This document shows, in pieces, positions 31,682-40,334 of a stretch of DNA of 64,000 bases. Source of the DNA: Brevibacillus sp. DP1.3A (lineage in GTDB: Bacteria > Bacillota > Bacilli > Brevibacillales > Brevibacillaceae); NCBI RefSeq assembly GCF_013284245.2, contig NZ_CP085876.1:5518501-5582500 (forward strand), in the 5' to 3' direction. The stretch's first letter is position 1. The number at the start of each line of letters is the position of its first letter. Position numbers and translations under genes: made by a program. Below the pieces are notes generated by a model, which was given only the letters and a program-made list of their open reading frames with translations, did no database searches and had not been told where the DNA came from.

Positions 31682-32827
31682 TTACAAACGGGCCAAAATG
31701 CTGCGATTGAGGTCCGCAACAGAATTGCTGCCAGACAGCGCCATCGCGACGTCAAATTCATGGATGAGTGTATCTAACACACTCGCTACGCCTTGCTCTC
31801 CTGCAACAGCCAGTCCATACAGGAATGGGCGACCAATCAGGATAGCATTGGCACCTAAAGCAATTGCTTTCACGACATCTGCTCCTGTACGCACGCCACT
31901 GTCGAGCAAGACAGGTATTTTGCCAGCTACCACTTCGGCAATCGCTGGCAACGCATCCAGCGTAGAAATGGCGCCATCCATCTGCCGTCCACCGTGATTG
32001 GAAACAATGATTCCATCTACACCATGCTCTAAAGCAAGTCGCGCATCATCCGGATGCAAAATGCCTTTTACCAAAATCGGTAGACGAGTATGCTCACGCA
32101 AAAAGGCGATATCGTTCCAATTCAGCGCTGGATGATAAATGTTTTTCAACACTTCCTCCACTGCATTCTCCGGCGTTACCTCAGGGAGTCGCGAGCAGAA
32201 AACAGGATCTGTCAAGTAATTCGCCAGTCCCCTTCCTTCGCGCAGTGGCGAATACCCGTTGCGGAAGTCTCTGCGCTTCCACCCTAGCATAACGGTATCT
32301 ACCGTGAGGACAATGGCAGAATAGCCAGACTTTTCCGCTCGTCTGACCATGCTGGCAGAAACCTCTCGATCATTCGACCAATAGAGCTGGAACCAGCGAT
32401 AGGCATCGCCCATCACTTCGGCAATCTGTTCGAGTGAGTGAGCGGAAACTGTACTGGCTACGAACGGCACTCCGGCTGCTGCTGCCGCCTTGGCAGACGC
32501 CAGCTCTCCATCGGGATGTGAAATCGTCTGCATGCCTACAGGTGCCAAGAAGATCGGTGTGCGCAACGCTTGATTGTACATCGAAATACCGATGGTGCGA
32601 CTCGTCACATCCCGCATCATCCGCGGAATGATTGCCCAACGGGAAAAAGCTGTCCGATTTTCTACCAGCGTTTCTTCTGCCCCTGATCCCCCGGCAACAT
32701 AATCAAATGGCCCATCCGGCAAAACCTCTCGCGCCTTTTTCTCCCAATCCTCAATGGAAATCGGCAGTGCCTGCGTGTCTTTGTTCACACGGGTAAATAA
32801 GAGTGATTCTTCATTTGTTTTCGTCAT
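31682..32827 (-). CDS. FMN-dependent alpha-hydroxy acid oxidase (lactate oxidase/monooxygenase type)
   Basis: A 381-residue TIM-barrel flavoenzyme of the FMN-dependent alpha-hydroxy acid dehydrogenase family. FDYVAGGSGAEETL at the N-terminus, the catalytic base region IIVSNHGGRQMDG, VLLDSGVRTGADVVKA and AILIGRPFLYGLAVAG (FMN phosphate site) are all present. The long N-terminal region and RWFQLYWSNDRE resemble lactate 2-monooxygenase; plain lactate or glycolate oxidase is the alternative. The ATG follows AAGGAAAG. It is monocistronic. Confidence 0.88.
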   Translation of the reverse strand: MTKTNEESLLFTRVNKDTQALPISIEDWEKKAREVLPDGPFDYVAGGSGAEETLVENRTAFSRWAIIPRMMRDVTSRTIGISMYNQALRTPIFLAPVGMQTISHPDGELASAKAAAAAGVPFVASTVSAHSLEQIAEVMGDAYRWFQLYWSNDREVSASMVRRAEKSGYSAIVLTVDTVMLGWKRRDFRNGYSPLREGRGLANYLTDPVFCSRLPEVTPENAVEEVLKNIYHPALNWNDIAFLREHTRLPILVKGILHPDDARLALEHGVDGIIVSNHGGRQMDGAISTLDALPAIAEVVAGKIPVLLDSGVRTGADVVKAIALGANAILIGRPFLYGLAVAGEQGVASVLDTLIHEFDVAMALSGSNSVADLNRSILARL

Positions 32828-32952
32828 ATGGTTTGCTTTCCTTTCTGCGATCGTCTTTCATCTTTTTTATCTCAATTCACATAAATTCGCAATAGTCTTA
32901 ATCTCAATTCTATTGTTGAGCTTGTCCATTCTCACACGCGCCTTTTTCAAGG

Positions 32953-33297
32953 CTACTTTTTCTTTTTGCCTTTTCGGGCTGCGCGACGGATTTGTTTCTT
33001 TGCTTTTTTTGCTTTCATTCCACGGGTAATGGAACCCACCCATGTGATGGTTTGACTATTTTCATTGATGACCTTCACTACGTTACCGCTATTATTTCCA
33101 CCCGAACCAGCAAACGCTTTGGTTACGCTTTTCGGAGAGTTGTTTGCCGTATCGCCAAAGTTGATATTCCCGACATTATTGGTAATGGTTACCGTGCCTA
33201 CAAAAGTCGGCAAAACTCCTCCCTCCCCGTTGCGTAATGGCTTATTCCCATCATATTCGATCGGTTTGGCGCCCGCTTGGACGATGGTTGAGGGCAT
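32953..33297 (-). CDS. GerPA/GerPF-type spore germination protein with basic tail
   Basis: A 114-residue protein whose core, FVGTVTITNNVGNINFGDTA then NSPKSVTKAFAGSGGNNSG, matches the GerPA/GerPF family, inner-coat proteins needed for nutrient germinants to reach their receptors. The last 22 residues (MKAKKAKKQIRRAARKGKKKK region) are highly basic and not part of the family; they may bind nucleic acid or anionic coat polymer. ATG 33297 is used because the longer reading starts at TTG inside a terminator hairpin. It stands alone, not in a gerP hexacistron. Confidence 0.75.
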   Translation of the reverse strand: MPSTIVQAGAKPIEYDGNKPLRNGEGGVLPTFVGTVTITNNVGNINFGDTANNSPKSVTKAFAGSGGNNSGNVVKVINENSQTITWVGSITRGMKAKKAKKQIRRAARKGKKKK

Positions 33298-33317
33298 TTG
33301 TCCGATGTGATCTTGCG

Positions 33318-33361
33318 AAAAAAAATCTCCCCGAGTAGACAAATCTACGCGAGGAGAAAGA
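33318..33361 (-). terminator. Terminator of the SDR operon
   Basis: TCTCCTCGCGTAGA and TCTACTCGGGGAGA pair on the minus strand, followed by eight T residues. Confidence 0.9.
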
Positions 33362-33366
33362 CCTTT

Positions 33367-34110
33367 TTATTGCGCGGTATAACCGCCGTCGACCAGCAAG
33401 CTTGTCCCAGTGACAAAGGAAGCATCATCGCTGGCAAGGAACAGAACAGCCTTGGCAACTTCTTCTGGTTTACCCAAGCGCCCCATCGGATGCAATCCAA
33501 TCAGGTGCTCGTTTAAGGCTTCATCTCGACCAGCGATCAGCGGCGTGTCAATATAGCCTGGGCAGACCGCATTTACGCGAATCCCTTGCTTGGCATACGT
33601 AAGTCCCAGTGTCTGGGTCAGGAGCTTCACGCCACCTTTGGCGGAAGAGTATGCGGTCACACCTGCTTTTCCGGCATGGCTATGGATCGAGCCACAATTG
33701 ACGATCGCGCCGCCAGTCCCTTGCGCCAGCATTTGCTCGATAACGTATTTATCGCACAAGAACACGCCAGTCAGATTGATATCAATCGTTCTTTGCCAAT
33801 CATCCATACTCAACAGATGACCTGGTGCGTCTTTCGCGATTCCCGCATTGGCAAACAGAATGTCTACCTTTCCGAACTTTTCTACAGTGGCGCTCACCAT
33901 ATTTTTCACTTCGTCTTCTTTCGTTACGTCCGTTTTCACGAACAACGCATCGAAGCCCGCCTGATTGAGCTCTTCCGCCAATTCATTTCCACGTGGGGAG
34001 AAGTCAGCAATCACTACTTTTGCCCCTTCATTTGCGAAGAGACGGACGGTTGTCTCTCCGATTCCGCTTGCTCCACCTGTTACGATCGCTACTTTATTTT
34101 CGAGTCTCAT
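33367..34110 (-). CDS. SDR-family oxidoreductase 1
   Basis: A 247-residue classical short-chain dehydrogenase. VTGGASGIGETT is the cofactor loop, NAG is conserved, and the active site is Ser in NCGSIHSHAG with YSSAK (Tyr-Lys). An Asp after beta-2 (VIADFS) favours NAD over NADP. The C-terminus FVTGTSLLVDGGYTAQ is typical. AGGAGG precedes the ATG. It is the second gene of a two-SDR operon; the paralogue is 42 bases upstream. The substrate is unknown. Confidence 0.9.
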   Translation of the reverse strand: MRLENKVAIVTGGASGIGETTVRLFANEGAKVVIADFSPRGNELAEELNQAGFDALFVKTDVTKEDEVKNMVSATVEKFGKVDILFANAGIAKDAPGHLLSMDDWQRTIDINLTGVFLCDKYVIEQMLAQGTGGAIVNCGSIHSHAGKAGVTAYSSAKGGVKLLTQTLGLTYAKQGIRVNAVCPGYIDTPLIAGRDEALNEHLIGLHPMGRLGKPEEVAKAVLFLASDDASFVTGTSLLVDGGYTAQ

Positions 34111-34151
34111 GGATAACTCCTCCTATTTTCGAAAATGGTATTCGTACCGAT

Positions 34152-34907
34152 TTATCTCGCTGTCGCGCCGCCATCGATGACGAATTCCGCCCCTGTGACA
34201 TGGGAAGACTCGTCAGAAGCGAGGAACAGCACTATATTGGCTACATCCTCGACAGTACCGAGTCGACCTGTTGGAGTAGCTTGTGCCAGCTCTGCTTTGG
34301 AATGCTTTGTCGTTTCCGAAGCATAGGACACCATGTTTGTATCGATATAACCAGGGTGAATCGAGTTTACGCGCACACCTTGTGCCGCATACTCCATCGC
34401 TGCATCCTTGGACATGATACGAACCGCTCCCTTGCTCGCTCCGTACAAGACGTGACCCGGTGCACCAAAAAGCCCAGCGATGGAAGAGGCATTGATGACA
34501 GAACCACCTTGTTGTTTTGCCATGTGTGGCATCACATGCTTCATTCCCAAAAAGACGCCCGTTACGTTAATCGCCATGAGACGATTCCATTCCTCTACGG
34601 TAATCTCCGCCAACGGTTTAATGATATAAATGCCTGCATTGTTGAACAGGATATCTACTTTCTCGTATTGTTCTACGGTGGTTGCCACTACCTGCTGCCA
34701 TTGCTCTTCACGGCTTACATCATGCGCAATCGCGATGGCTTCTCCACCCGCATCCTTGATTTCGGCTACCGTCTGAGAGGCACTTTCCAGATTGATATCG
34801 GTAACGACTACTTCCGCACCTTCTTTGGCAAAACGAATCGCCGTTGTTTTCCCGATTCCTGTTCCGCCACCGGAAATGATCGCTACTTTCCCTTCGAGTC
34901 TCGCCAT
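34152..34907 (-). CDS. SDR-family oxidoreductase 2
   Basis: A 251-residue classical SDR: ISGGGTGIGKTTA cofactor loop, VVTDINLES (Asp for NAD), NNAGIY, active-site Ser in NASSIAGLFG and Tyr-Lys in YGASKGAV, ending HVTGAEFVIDGGATAR. ATG 34907 follows TGGAGG; a longer reading lacks a site. It is the first gene of the pair and diverges from a LysR regulator, which is its probable controller. Confidence 0.9.
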   Translation of the reverse strand: MARLEGKVAIISGGGTGIGKTTAIRFAKEGAEVVVTDINLESASQTVAEIKDAGGEAIAIAHDVSREEQWQQVVATTVEQYEKVDILFNNAGIYIIKPLAEITVEEWNRLMAINVTGVFLGMKHVMPHMAKQQGGSVINASSIAGLFGAPGHVLYGASKGAVRIMSKDAAMEYAAQGVRVNSIHPGYIDTNMVSYASETTKHSKAELAQATPTGRLGTVEDVANIVLFLASDESSHVTGAEFVIDGGATAR

Positions 34908-35043
34908 TGAAAACGCCTCCATTTATTATGTCTTTTATACCTGATCCCTTGCCTTGCTTTCATTATAGGACTCTTTTATATTTAAAAATATGTAAACATA
35001 CTTACCCTTCCTTAAGTACGACTAAAGGATGTGAGCTTGCCAA

Positions 35044-35970
35044 ATGCATCTGGAACAACTGGAATATATCGTAGAAATAGCGAAGGCAGGCTCCCTGACC
35101 AAAGCCGCTCAGAACAAGCACGTGACACTCTCTGCCATCAGCCAGTCACTCGCCAGTCTGGAAGCAGAGCTAGGCGTTACTCTGTTTACACGTTCGCGCT
35201 TAGGAGCTGTACCGACCTCTGAAGGGCGTATCATCATCAAAAAAGCGTTTGAAGCCTTGGGGAAAATCCAGGAGATCTGGGAGGAAGCACAAAACTACAC
35301 GAACACGTTGACGGGTGAGCTGAGACTCGCCACGATTCCCGGTCCCATGAATCTACTGGTCGATGCCGTCGCGAGCTTTAAGAAAGATTATCCTCACATC
35401 CGTACCGAAATTGCAGAAAAAGGCACGCAGGAAATATTAGAGGACATTCTTCATGACAAGCTGGACATTGGGCTGGTCATCATCCACGAGAACCTGCTCA
35501 AAAAGAGCGAGGGACTTGGCTTGGTGTTCGAACAGCTGCTAGAGGGAAAAATGGTCGTCGGTGTCCCCAAAAACTCGCCACTTGCTTATCAGGATTCCGT
35601 TACGCCCGAAGAGCTCCGTAAGCAATCCTTTGTCCTGTACAACGACGACTATGTCAAATGGTTCGTAGAGGATTTTGCCGCTACATACGGTCCTGTCGAC
35701 ATACTGTTCACCACAAACAACACAGAAGCCCTCCGCAATGCGATCCGGCAAAATCTCGCTGTTACGATCGGACTGGACTACTCTTTTGTTCATGAACCAC
35801 ATTTGCAAGACTCCGATTCGAGAACCCTTGATTTGGATATCCCTTATCAACAACCTATTTATTATGGCTGGGTCCGCTCTGCGGAACGGCATTACTCCCG
35901 CATTTCCATGAACTTTATCAATCGACTGCAATACGATTTGAAAAGCAAGAAATACTCCCCACTTCCTTAG
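35044..35970 (+). CDS. LysR-family transcriptional regulator
   Basis: A 308-residue LTTR: N-terminal winged helix (MHLEQLEYIVEIAKAGSLTKAAQNKHVTLSAISQSLASLE, read in segments) with linker helix, and a two-lobe effector domain starting near LTGELRLATIPGPM. AAGGATGTGA precedes the ATG. It is divergent from the two-SDR operon across 136 bases that include A/T-rich TATATTTAAAAATATG, a possible LTTR site. The effector is unknown. A bidirectional terminator follows. Confidence 0.92.
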   Translation: MHLEQLEYIVEIAKAGSLTKAAQNKHVTLSAISQSLASLEAELGVTLFTRSRLGAVPTSEGRIIIKKAFEALGKIQEIWEEAQNYTNTLTGELRLATIPGPMNLLVDAVASFKKDYPHIRTEIAEKGTQEILEDILHDKLDIGLVIIHENLLKKSEGLGLVFEQLLEGKMVVGVPKNSPLAYQDSVTPEELRKQSFVLYNDDYVKWFVEDFAATYGPVDILFTTNNTEALRNAIRQNLAVTIGLDYSFVHEPHLQDSDSRTLDLDIPYQQPIYYGWVRSAERHYSRISMNFINRLQYDLKSKKYSPLP

Positions 35971-35974
35971 TAAG

Positions 35975-36013
35975 CAAAAAGGCTGCCGCATTATTTTCGC
36001 GGACAGCCTTTTT
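35975..36013. terminator. Bidirectional terminator
   Basis: AAAAAGGCTGCCGC and GCGGACAGCCTTTTT pair between the convergent LysR and lipoprotein genes. Confidence 0.85.
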
Positions 36014-36023
36014 CCATGCATTC

Positions 36024-38315
36024 CTATTGCGCTGGAGCAAGGAATGTCTGTTTATTCTTACCATCGATGATGAGAGCCGATCTAGCCTTCACCACTTGAT
36101 TCTCGTACGTGAAATCTTTCTGTGAGAAATTGGCGATCACTTGCAAATCATCCCCATAAACTGCCTTTTGCACGAGTCTGTCTTCAGACAACACACGATA
36201 ATCGGTCATCTCTTGCTGCACTGCTTTTTTATGGAAGGGAGACCACACCTTCAGATAGTTCATGATCAACTCTTGTTCAGCATCCCACATCTTTCTATCC
36301 ACATGATAGAGCGGCGGGACATTGTAGAGCAGTTCTTTGAGCATGCGAGTACCGACTTCTCCCTTGATCTTCAGGCTACCCCACTCCCAGTGATGGCTTG
36401 TGATCACCGAGTTATTGTAAACCAGTTTGAATAGCGGCAAGGAGTACGCTGGATTAATGTACACATGCTGGTACTCTTCCTTAATCGGAACCTGCTTCTT
36501 GTAACGCTCTGGAATCTCACCCGCTGGGGACCAATAACCTCCCACATAATACGGGCTTTGCTTGTTTTTTCTCATATCTGGATCTGCCCATTTGATGACA
36601 GGCGTCTCAATCCCGTGGGCAAAAGCAATGCTTCTACTAGCGAAGTCGTTGCCCGTCTCAGAGCCAACGACCAATTTCTTTTCATCACGAATATAGTCCA
36701 TCCGTGCAAGCTTCGCCTTCATATCCTGCGCTTCTGTCGTCGTGTGCTCAGGCGAATAATCATCGTTGAAATCCCCTGCTGCATCTACATCAATAAACCA
36801 CGAGTTAAAAGCGACATCGTTACTCATGATTTCATCCATACGCTGCTTCACACTTGGCAGCGATAAGGTTGGATTCAACAATCTGCCACGTTGCAGAAAA
36901 CCAGCCTTCTTTTCTCCATTTTTCTTCGTGATTGTCGCATTCTCATACAAGCTCTTATCCTCGAAAATAGCCGTATTCCAATCCTGATTCTCTTCCTTAT
37001 GAATGGAATGGTACGAGTCGTAACTGGCGATCAAATAGCCTGTATCATTCGCCTGTTGAGTGAATGCTGGCTTCATGTAAGCGGCAGTCCAGTCCGGCAA
37101 GCCGATCCATGCATTCGTAATTCCGGCTGCTTTCATGTCCGTGAGCAGATCAGTAGAATCCGCATTGCCCCACTTTTCTATCGGTGGAACGGCATCCTGC
37201 AATACACTTTTCAGCAGTCGTTTGTTCAAGTCGTACAGCTGTGCTTCCGTCAGCTTGTCGATCCCTTTTCCGATGAGTTCTTTTGTCTTCTCATCGACGT
37301 TCGTAAATAGCTTCGGATTGTAAAACTCACGCGAGCGCAACGCATAGTTGAACCCGCTGATGATCGCTCTCTTCTGGTAGTCCGCGACGTAATCCTGTTT
37401 TTGAATCTCGCGGAATTGCTGGATGCTCTCTTTTCCATCCTCGCTGCTTTGCAAGAACTGCTCCATCCATCCGATGAAGTTCGCGTCCATTTTGGTTTTC
37501 AATGCACGCCATTTTACATCCTCAGCAGTCAGGAAGCTCTTGTTCCACAAATAAAAATGAGGAGCTCCGTACAGCTTTTCCACATCCGGGTTCGCTTTCG
37601 CTTTTTCTGCCAGAGTCAGCAGCTCTCCCTTTTCCTTTATATAATCCTTGTACACGCCTGCAATGCTGACTGGATCATTGTCTGTTACATACAAGCGAAA
37701 TCCGTAGGTCTTGTCTGAATTAATCGTTGTGAACTCATGCGAGAACGTGAAGGAAATCGTCGGATCGACTGCAAAATCGACTGTACTGTTAAACAAGTTG
37801 TCCACCACGTACATGAGCGCGTACTTGTTCTTATTGACAGCAAAAAAGCGCATGGAGAATGACTCCGCGAAAGTAAGACTCTCCTCTTTGAAAAAGGACT
37901 GCCACTCTCTGTCGTCGGCAGGAATCCACTTGCCTTCCCCTAAAGGCAGCATATAGCTAGATCCTTTCACGGTAGGCCAGGAAAAGCTCTCTGTCCCTGT
38001 CGAGGTCAGGGTGATTTGCAAATGATCCTCTTTCTTTTGAAGCGAGACATCCAGCTTATCGTCTGGATAGCTCCAGGTAATCTCCTGCTCACCTTTTTGT
38101 ACATTCGCTACCTTACGCGCTGGGATGGGCTCAGAAGCACTTTCCTTCACTCCGTCTTTCTCGACAAATACTTCGAAGGTCTCCGGCTTCACATCAAAAG
38201 TAAAATCTGCGTGTTGCTTCGTCTGCACTTGCCCGTTAGCATGGTTGCTCTCACAACCAACTACTACTTGGAGCATGAGGGCGAACACGATGAGTAAAAT
38301 CGCTTTTCTTTTCAT
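36024..38315 (-). CDS. GH101/GH129-like glycosidase lipoprotein
   Basis: A 763-residue lipoprotein: signal peptide with lipobox VVVGC, lipidated at Cys21, so it is anchored outside the membrane. An N-terminal beta-rich region (to about 250) is followed by a TIM-barrel-like part starting LYGAPHFYLWNKS. NAWIGLPDWTAAYMKPAF, ASYDSYHSIH, WFIDVDAAGDFNDDYSPEHT and LVVGSETGNDF resemble the alpha-N-acetylgalactosaminidase clans GH101/GH129, with Asp in FIDVDA and Glu in GSETG as candidate catalytic residues. The family call is tentative. TAGGAGG precedes the ATG. A palindrome before the gene resembles the nearby padR operator. Confidence 0.55.
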   Translation of the reverse strand: MKRKAILLIVFALMLQVVVGCESNHANGQVQTKQHADFTFDVKPETFEVFVEKDGVKESASEPIPARKVANVQKGEQEITWSYPDDKLDVSLQKKEDHLQITLTSTGTESFSWPTVKGSSYMLPLGEGKWIPADDREWQSFFKEESLTFAESFSMRFFAVNKNKYALMYVVDNLFNSTVDFAVDPTISFTFSHEFTTINSDKTYGFRLYVTDNDPVSIAGVYKDYIKEKGELLTLAEKAKANPDVEKLYGAPHFYLWNKSFLTAEDVKWRALKTKMDANFIGWMEQFLQSSEDGKESIQQFREIQKQDYVADYQKRAIISGFNYALRSREFYNPKLFTNVDEKTKELIGKGIDKLTEAQLYDLNKRLLKSVLQDAVPPIEKWGNADSTDLLTDMKAAGITNAWIGLPDWTAAYMKPAFTQQANDTGYLIASYDSYHSIHKEENQDWNTAIFEDKSLYENATITKKNGEKKAGFLQRGRLLNPTLSLPSVKQRMDEIMSNDVAFNSWFIDVDAAGDFNDDYSPEHTTTEAQDMKAKLARMDYIRDEKKLVVGSETGNDFASRSIAFAHGIETPVIKWADPDMRKNKQSPYYVGGYWSPAGEIPERYKKQVPIKEEYQHVYINPAYSLPLFKLVYNNSVITSHHWEWGSLKIKGEVGTRMLKELLYNVPPLYHVDRKMWDAEQELIMNYLKVWSPFHKKAVQQEMTDYRVLSEDRLVQKAVYGDDLQVIANFSQKDFTYENQVVKARSALIIDGKNKQTFLAPAQ

Positions 38316-38340
38316 GAAATCCTCCTAGATCGAATAACTA

Positions 38341-38363
38341 TGTATATCGTAATACGATGTACA
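38341..38363. promoter_or_regulatory. PadR-like operator before the glycosidase gene
   Basis: TGTATATCGTAATACGATG followed by TACA is a 23-bp near-perfect palindrome 26 bases upstream of the start codon. Its core TCGTAATACGATGTA closely resembles TCGTGATACAAGGTA in the padR promoter. Confidence 0.5.
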
Positions 38364-38382
38364 CATGCATAAAAAGCCATCG

Positions 38383-38402
38383 AAAACCTTGTCCAAGGTC
38401 AC
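38383..38402 (-). terminator. Weak terminator after the HAAS-VanZ gene
   Basis: ACCTTG and CAAGGT form a small hairpin followed by TTTTCG. It is weak and uncertain. Confidence 0.35.
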
Positions 38403-38453
38403 CTTACAACTCGGCGACCTCGGTCCATGAGGCTTCTTCGACTTATGTTGCTT

Positions 38454-39209
38454 TTACGAGGGTGTAGCGGACAAATCGTCATCGAAGCGAATGCTTTTCC
38501 TTCGCCTGTGTATCATGGCTGCTCCTAATCGAAACATTCCATAACCAATCAGTCCCCCGATTACATTCAGCAGCAGATCATCGACATCAAAGCTTCCTAA
38601 TGCAAGAAAAAGCTGCAACGCTTCAATGATAAGACTGGCGGACAATGTGAGAAAAAACACGCGATGCATGTTTTGAAAGGACAAGAATAAAAGCGGCAAA
38701 AACAATCCCAGCGGCAAAAAAATAAGGATATTCCCTATCAAGTTATACATCACCGTACCGAAGCTGTAATGATCATAATGGAAGACGTAATCCACCAAGG
38801 TTTGAAATGGCTTCGTATTTTGAAAAAGATGCGTATATTGCGGGACACCGTATTCGATCATCCTCTGCTTCCATTCCACTGTAAAAGCTCTGCGCCGGAA
38901 GCGATCAGGCGACAATAACAAGAGATAGCTGGAGATCGCTACATACAAGAAAAACAACGTCATGAGCCATTTGCGGAAGTATTTATCAATGAGCGGCATC
39001 GATTCAGACAGTTCCCGGCTGATTGCCCCCGTAGGCCCAAATCGTTGAATGGTCAGAGAGACGGCCTGCTGTTCCTCGTAGCCTTCTTCGACCAACTCAC
39101 TCTTCATGCTCCTTAAATGATCCATCAGCTCATCTTTGACATCCTGCTTTTCCCATCTGGAACACGGCAAACGCCTGACAACCCGCTCTGCGTACTCTTC
39201 CAGCTTCAT
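38454..39209 (-). CDS. HAAS/permease-prefix plus VanZ-like membrane protein
   Basis: A protein of about 251 residues. The N-terminal ~75 residues (YAERVVRRLPCSRWEKQDVK, then EEGYEEQQAVSLTIQRFG) are the HAAS-type permease-prefix domain that partners PadR-family regulators; the remainder is a VanZ-like domain with about five membrane segments (YNLIGNILIFLPLGLFLPLL, SFDVDDLLLNVIGGLIGY). VanZ domains are linked to teicoplanin-type resistance, but most homologues are uncharacterised. It overlaps or abuts padR; I use ATG 39209, and ATG 39230 is possible. Confidence 0.8.
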   Translation of the reverse strand: MKLEEYAERVVRRLPCSRWEKQDVKDELMDHLRSMKSELVEEGYEEQQAVSLTIQRFGPTGAISRELSESMPLIDKYFRKWLMTLFFLYVAISSYLLLLSPDRFRRRAFTVEWKQRMIEYGVPQYTHLFQNTKPFQTLVDYVFHYDHYSFGTVMYNLIGNILIFLPLGLFLPLLFLSFQNMHRVFFLTLSASLIIEALQLFLALGSFDVDDLLLNVIGGLIGYGMFRLGAAMIHRRRKSIRFDDDLSATPS

Positions 39210-39213
39210 TCGC

Positions 39214-39540
39214 TTACTCACTTCCCTCATTGACGAGCGTAATGAGTCTGCTCAAGCTCTGCCAATCCTTCATCTTGTCTTGAAGAAGTCCCTGGCCGGT
39301 CTTGGTAATCCGATAATATTTGCGGCGTCCGCCTTCGTTGGCTTCCCCCCAGTAAGACTCCACTGCCTTTTGCGTCTCCAGTCGCTTTAGGGCAGGGTAT
39401 AATGTGCCCTCACCGATTTCATACAGCTCATCGCTTTTATCGCGAATCTTCTTGGCTAACTCATAGCCGTACTGATCTTTCTGTGCGATCAGCGAGAGAA
39501 GCAATAGATCGATGCTTCCTTTCAACAACTCCTTGTTCAC
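39214..39540 (-). CDS. PadR-family transcriptional regulator
   Basis: A 108-residue PadR winged-helix protein (KGSIDLLLLSLIAQKDQYGYEL, GEGTLYPALKRLETQKAVES, GGRRKYYRITKTGQGLL). Translation probably starts at GTG 39540, because GGGGAGGAG lies upstream; an in-frame ATG at 39564 includes that site. It is the first gene of an operon with the HAAS/VanZ protein. An inverted repeat overlapping its promoter suggests autorepression; ligands of PadR proteins vary. Confidence 0.88.
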   Translation of the reverse strand: MNKELLKGSIDLLLLSLIAQKDQYGYELAKKIRDKSDELYEIGEGTLYPALKRLETQKAVESYWGEANEGGRRKYYRITKTGQGLLQDKMKDWQSLSRLITLVNEGSE

Positions 39541-39581
39541 AAAAGCATCTCCTCCCCGTGACATGCCTAGAGATTATCACA

Positions 39582-39604
39582 CTATACCTCGTGATACAAG
39601 GTAG
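39582..39604 (-). promoter_or_regulatory. padR operator/promoter
   Basis: TACCT and AGGTA are the arms of an inverted repeat centred on TCGTGATACA. On the minus strand it overlaps a TTGTAT-N17-TAATCT promoter, as expected for PadR autorepression. The rest of the 39541-39847 interval shows no gene. Confidence 0.55.
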
Positions 39605-39847
39605 TTCACCAAGGAAATTTGCAAAAAGAAGTTTTGGTGCTATGTAATTATTGACAATAACAAAATAGGTAATATAGACTATATTCGACAACATTTTTCA
39701 TGAGTCTACATACTTTCGGATGATCATTCCTTTCTATACACAATCAGATTATAGGCCCATAGAACGAAGCAAAAAGAAAATTTTCACTTTTTTGGAGCAG
39801 GTTCCTTTTCATTCGTGACTTCATTCTCTCTAACAGGAGGCACTTAC

Positions 39848-39973
39848 ATGCTTGCCGACTTTCCGATGATCGTTCTGAATACGGTTCTCTTAGCCTATTT
39901 TGCAATTGGTGTGCTATTTTTGTATTCCGAATCTAAATTTTTGCGTAAAATGAAGACTCGTAGAAATAGATAA
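39848..39973 (+). CDS. Small single-pass membrane protein, 41 aa
   Basis: A 41-residue peptide, MLADFPMIVLNTVLLAYFAI followed by GVLFLYSESKFLRKMKTRRNR: one transmembrane helix and a basic cytosolic tail. CAGGAGG lies 7 bases before the ATG, giving good support for translation despite the small size. No family is recognised. It precedes a KTSC-type gene by 33 bases and may be cotranscribed. Confidence 0.6.
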   Translation: MLADFPMIVLNTVLLAYFAIGVLFLYSESKFLRKMKTRRNR

Positions 39974-40006
39974 GCAGATTTTTAGATAAAGGAGTTTGCA
40001 CGTACA

Positions 40007-40270
40007 TTGAGATCTTTTTTCCGCCAATTTCTGCCACGTCAGAATCAACCCCAAGAAATTACCTACAAGGAACTGGAATCGAAATTGATCAAAGCTGCTC
40101 GCTACGATCTGTCTTCAAGCCACCTCTACATCCGTTTTCACGATGGACGAGAGCTCGTTTACTGTCGGGTCACTCCTTACGCTTACAATGCGTTTTTAAA
40201 TGCTGACTCGTTCAGTGATCATTTTCATTCGTTCATCAGCCAACGGTACTTGAACTATCAGGTGATGTAG
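40007..40270 (+). CDS. KTSC-domain protein
   Basis: An 87-residue protein whose second half (ARYDLSSSHLYIRFHDGREL, VYCRVTPYAYNAFLNADSF) fits the KTSC domain, a small fold found in phage and bacterial proteins with suggested RNA or DNA association. Translation appears to start at TTG 40007, with AAAGGAG 11 bases upstream; no in-frame ATG is nearby. The function is unknown. Confidence 0.6.
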   Translation: MRSFFRQFLPRQNQPQEITYKELESKLIKAARYDLSSSHLYIRFHDGRELVYCRVTPYAYNAFLNADSFSDHFHSFISQRYLNYQVM

Positions 40271-40281
40271 CCTGTCTATAC

Positions 40282-40323
40282 AAAATGCCCTCAATCTGTC
40301 TTCTCGACACTGAGGGCATTTGT
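40282..40323. terminator. Bidirectional terminator
   Basis: AAATGCCCTCA and TGAGGGCATTT pair between the KTSC gene and the convergent ABC transporter operon. Confidence 0.8.
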
Positions 40324-40334
40324 TGTTGATCTTC

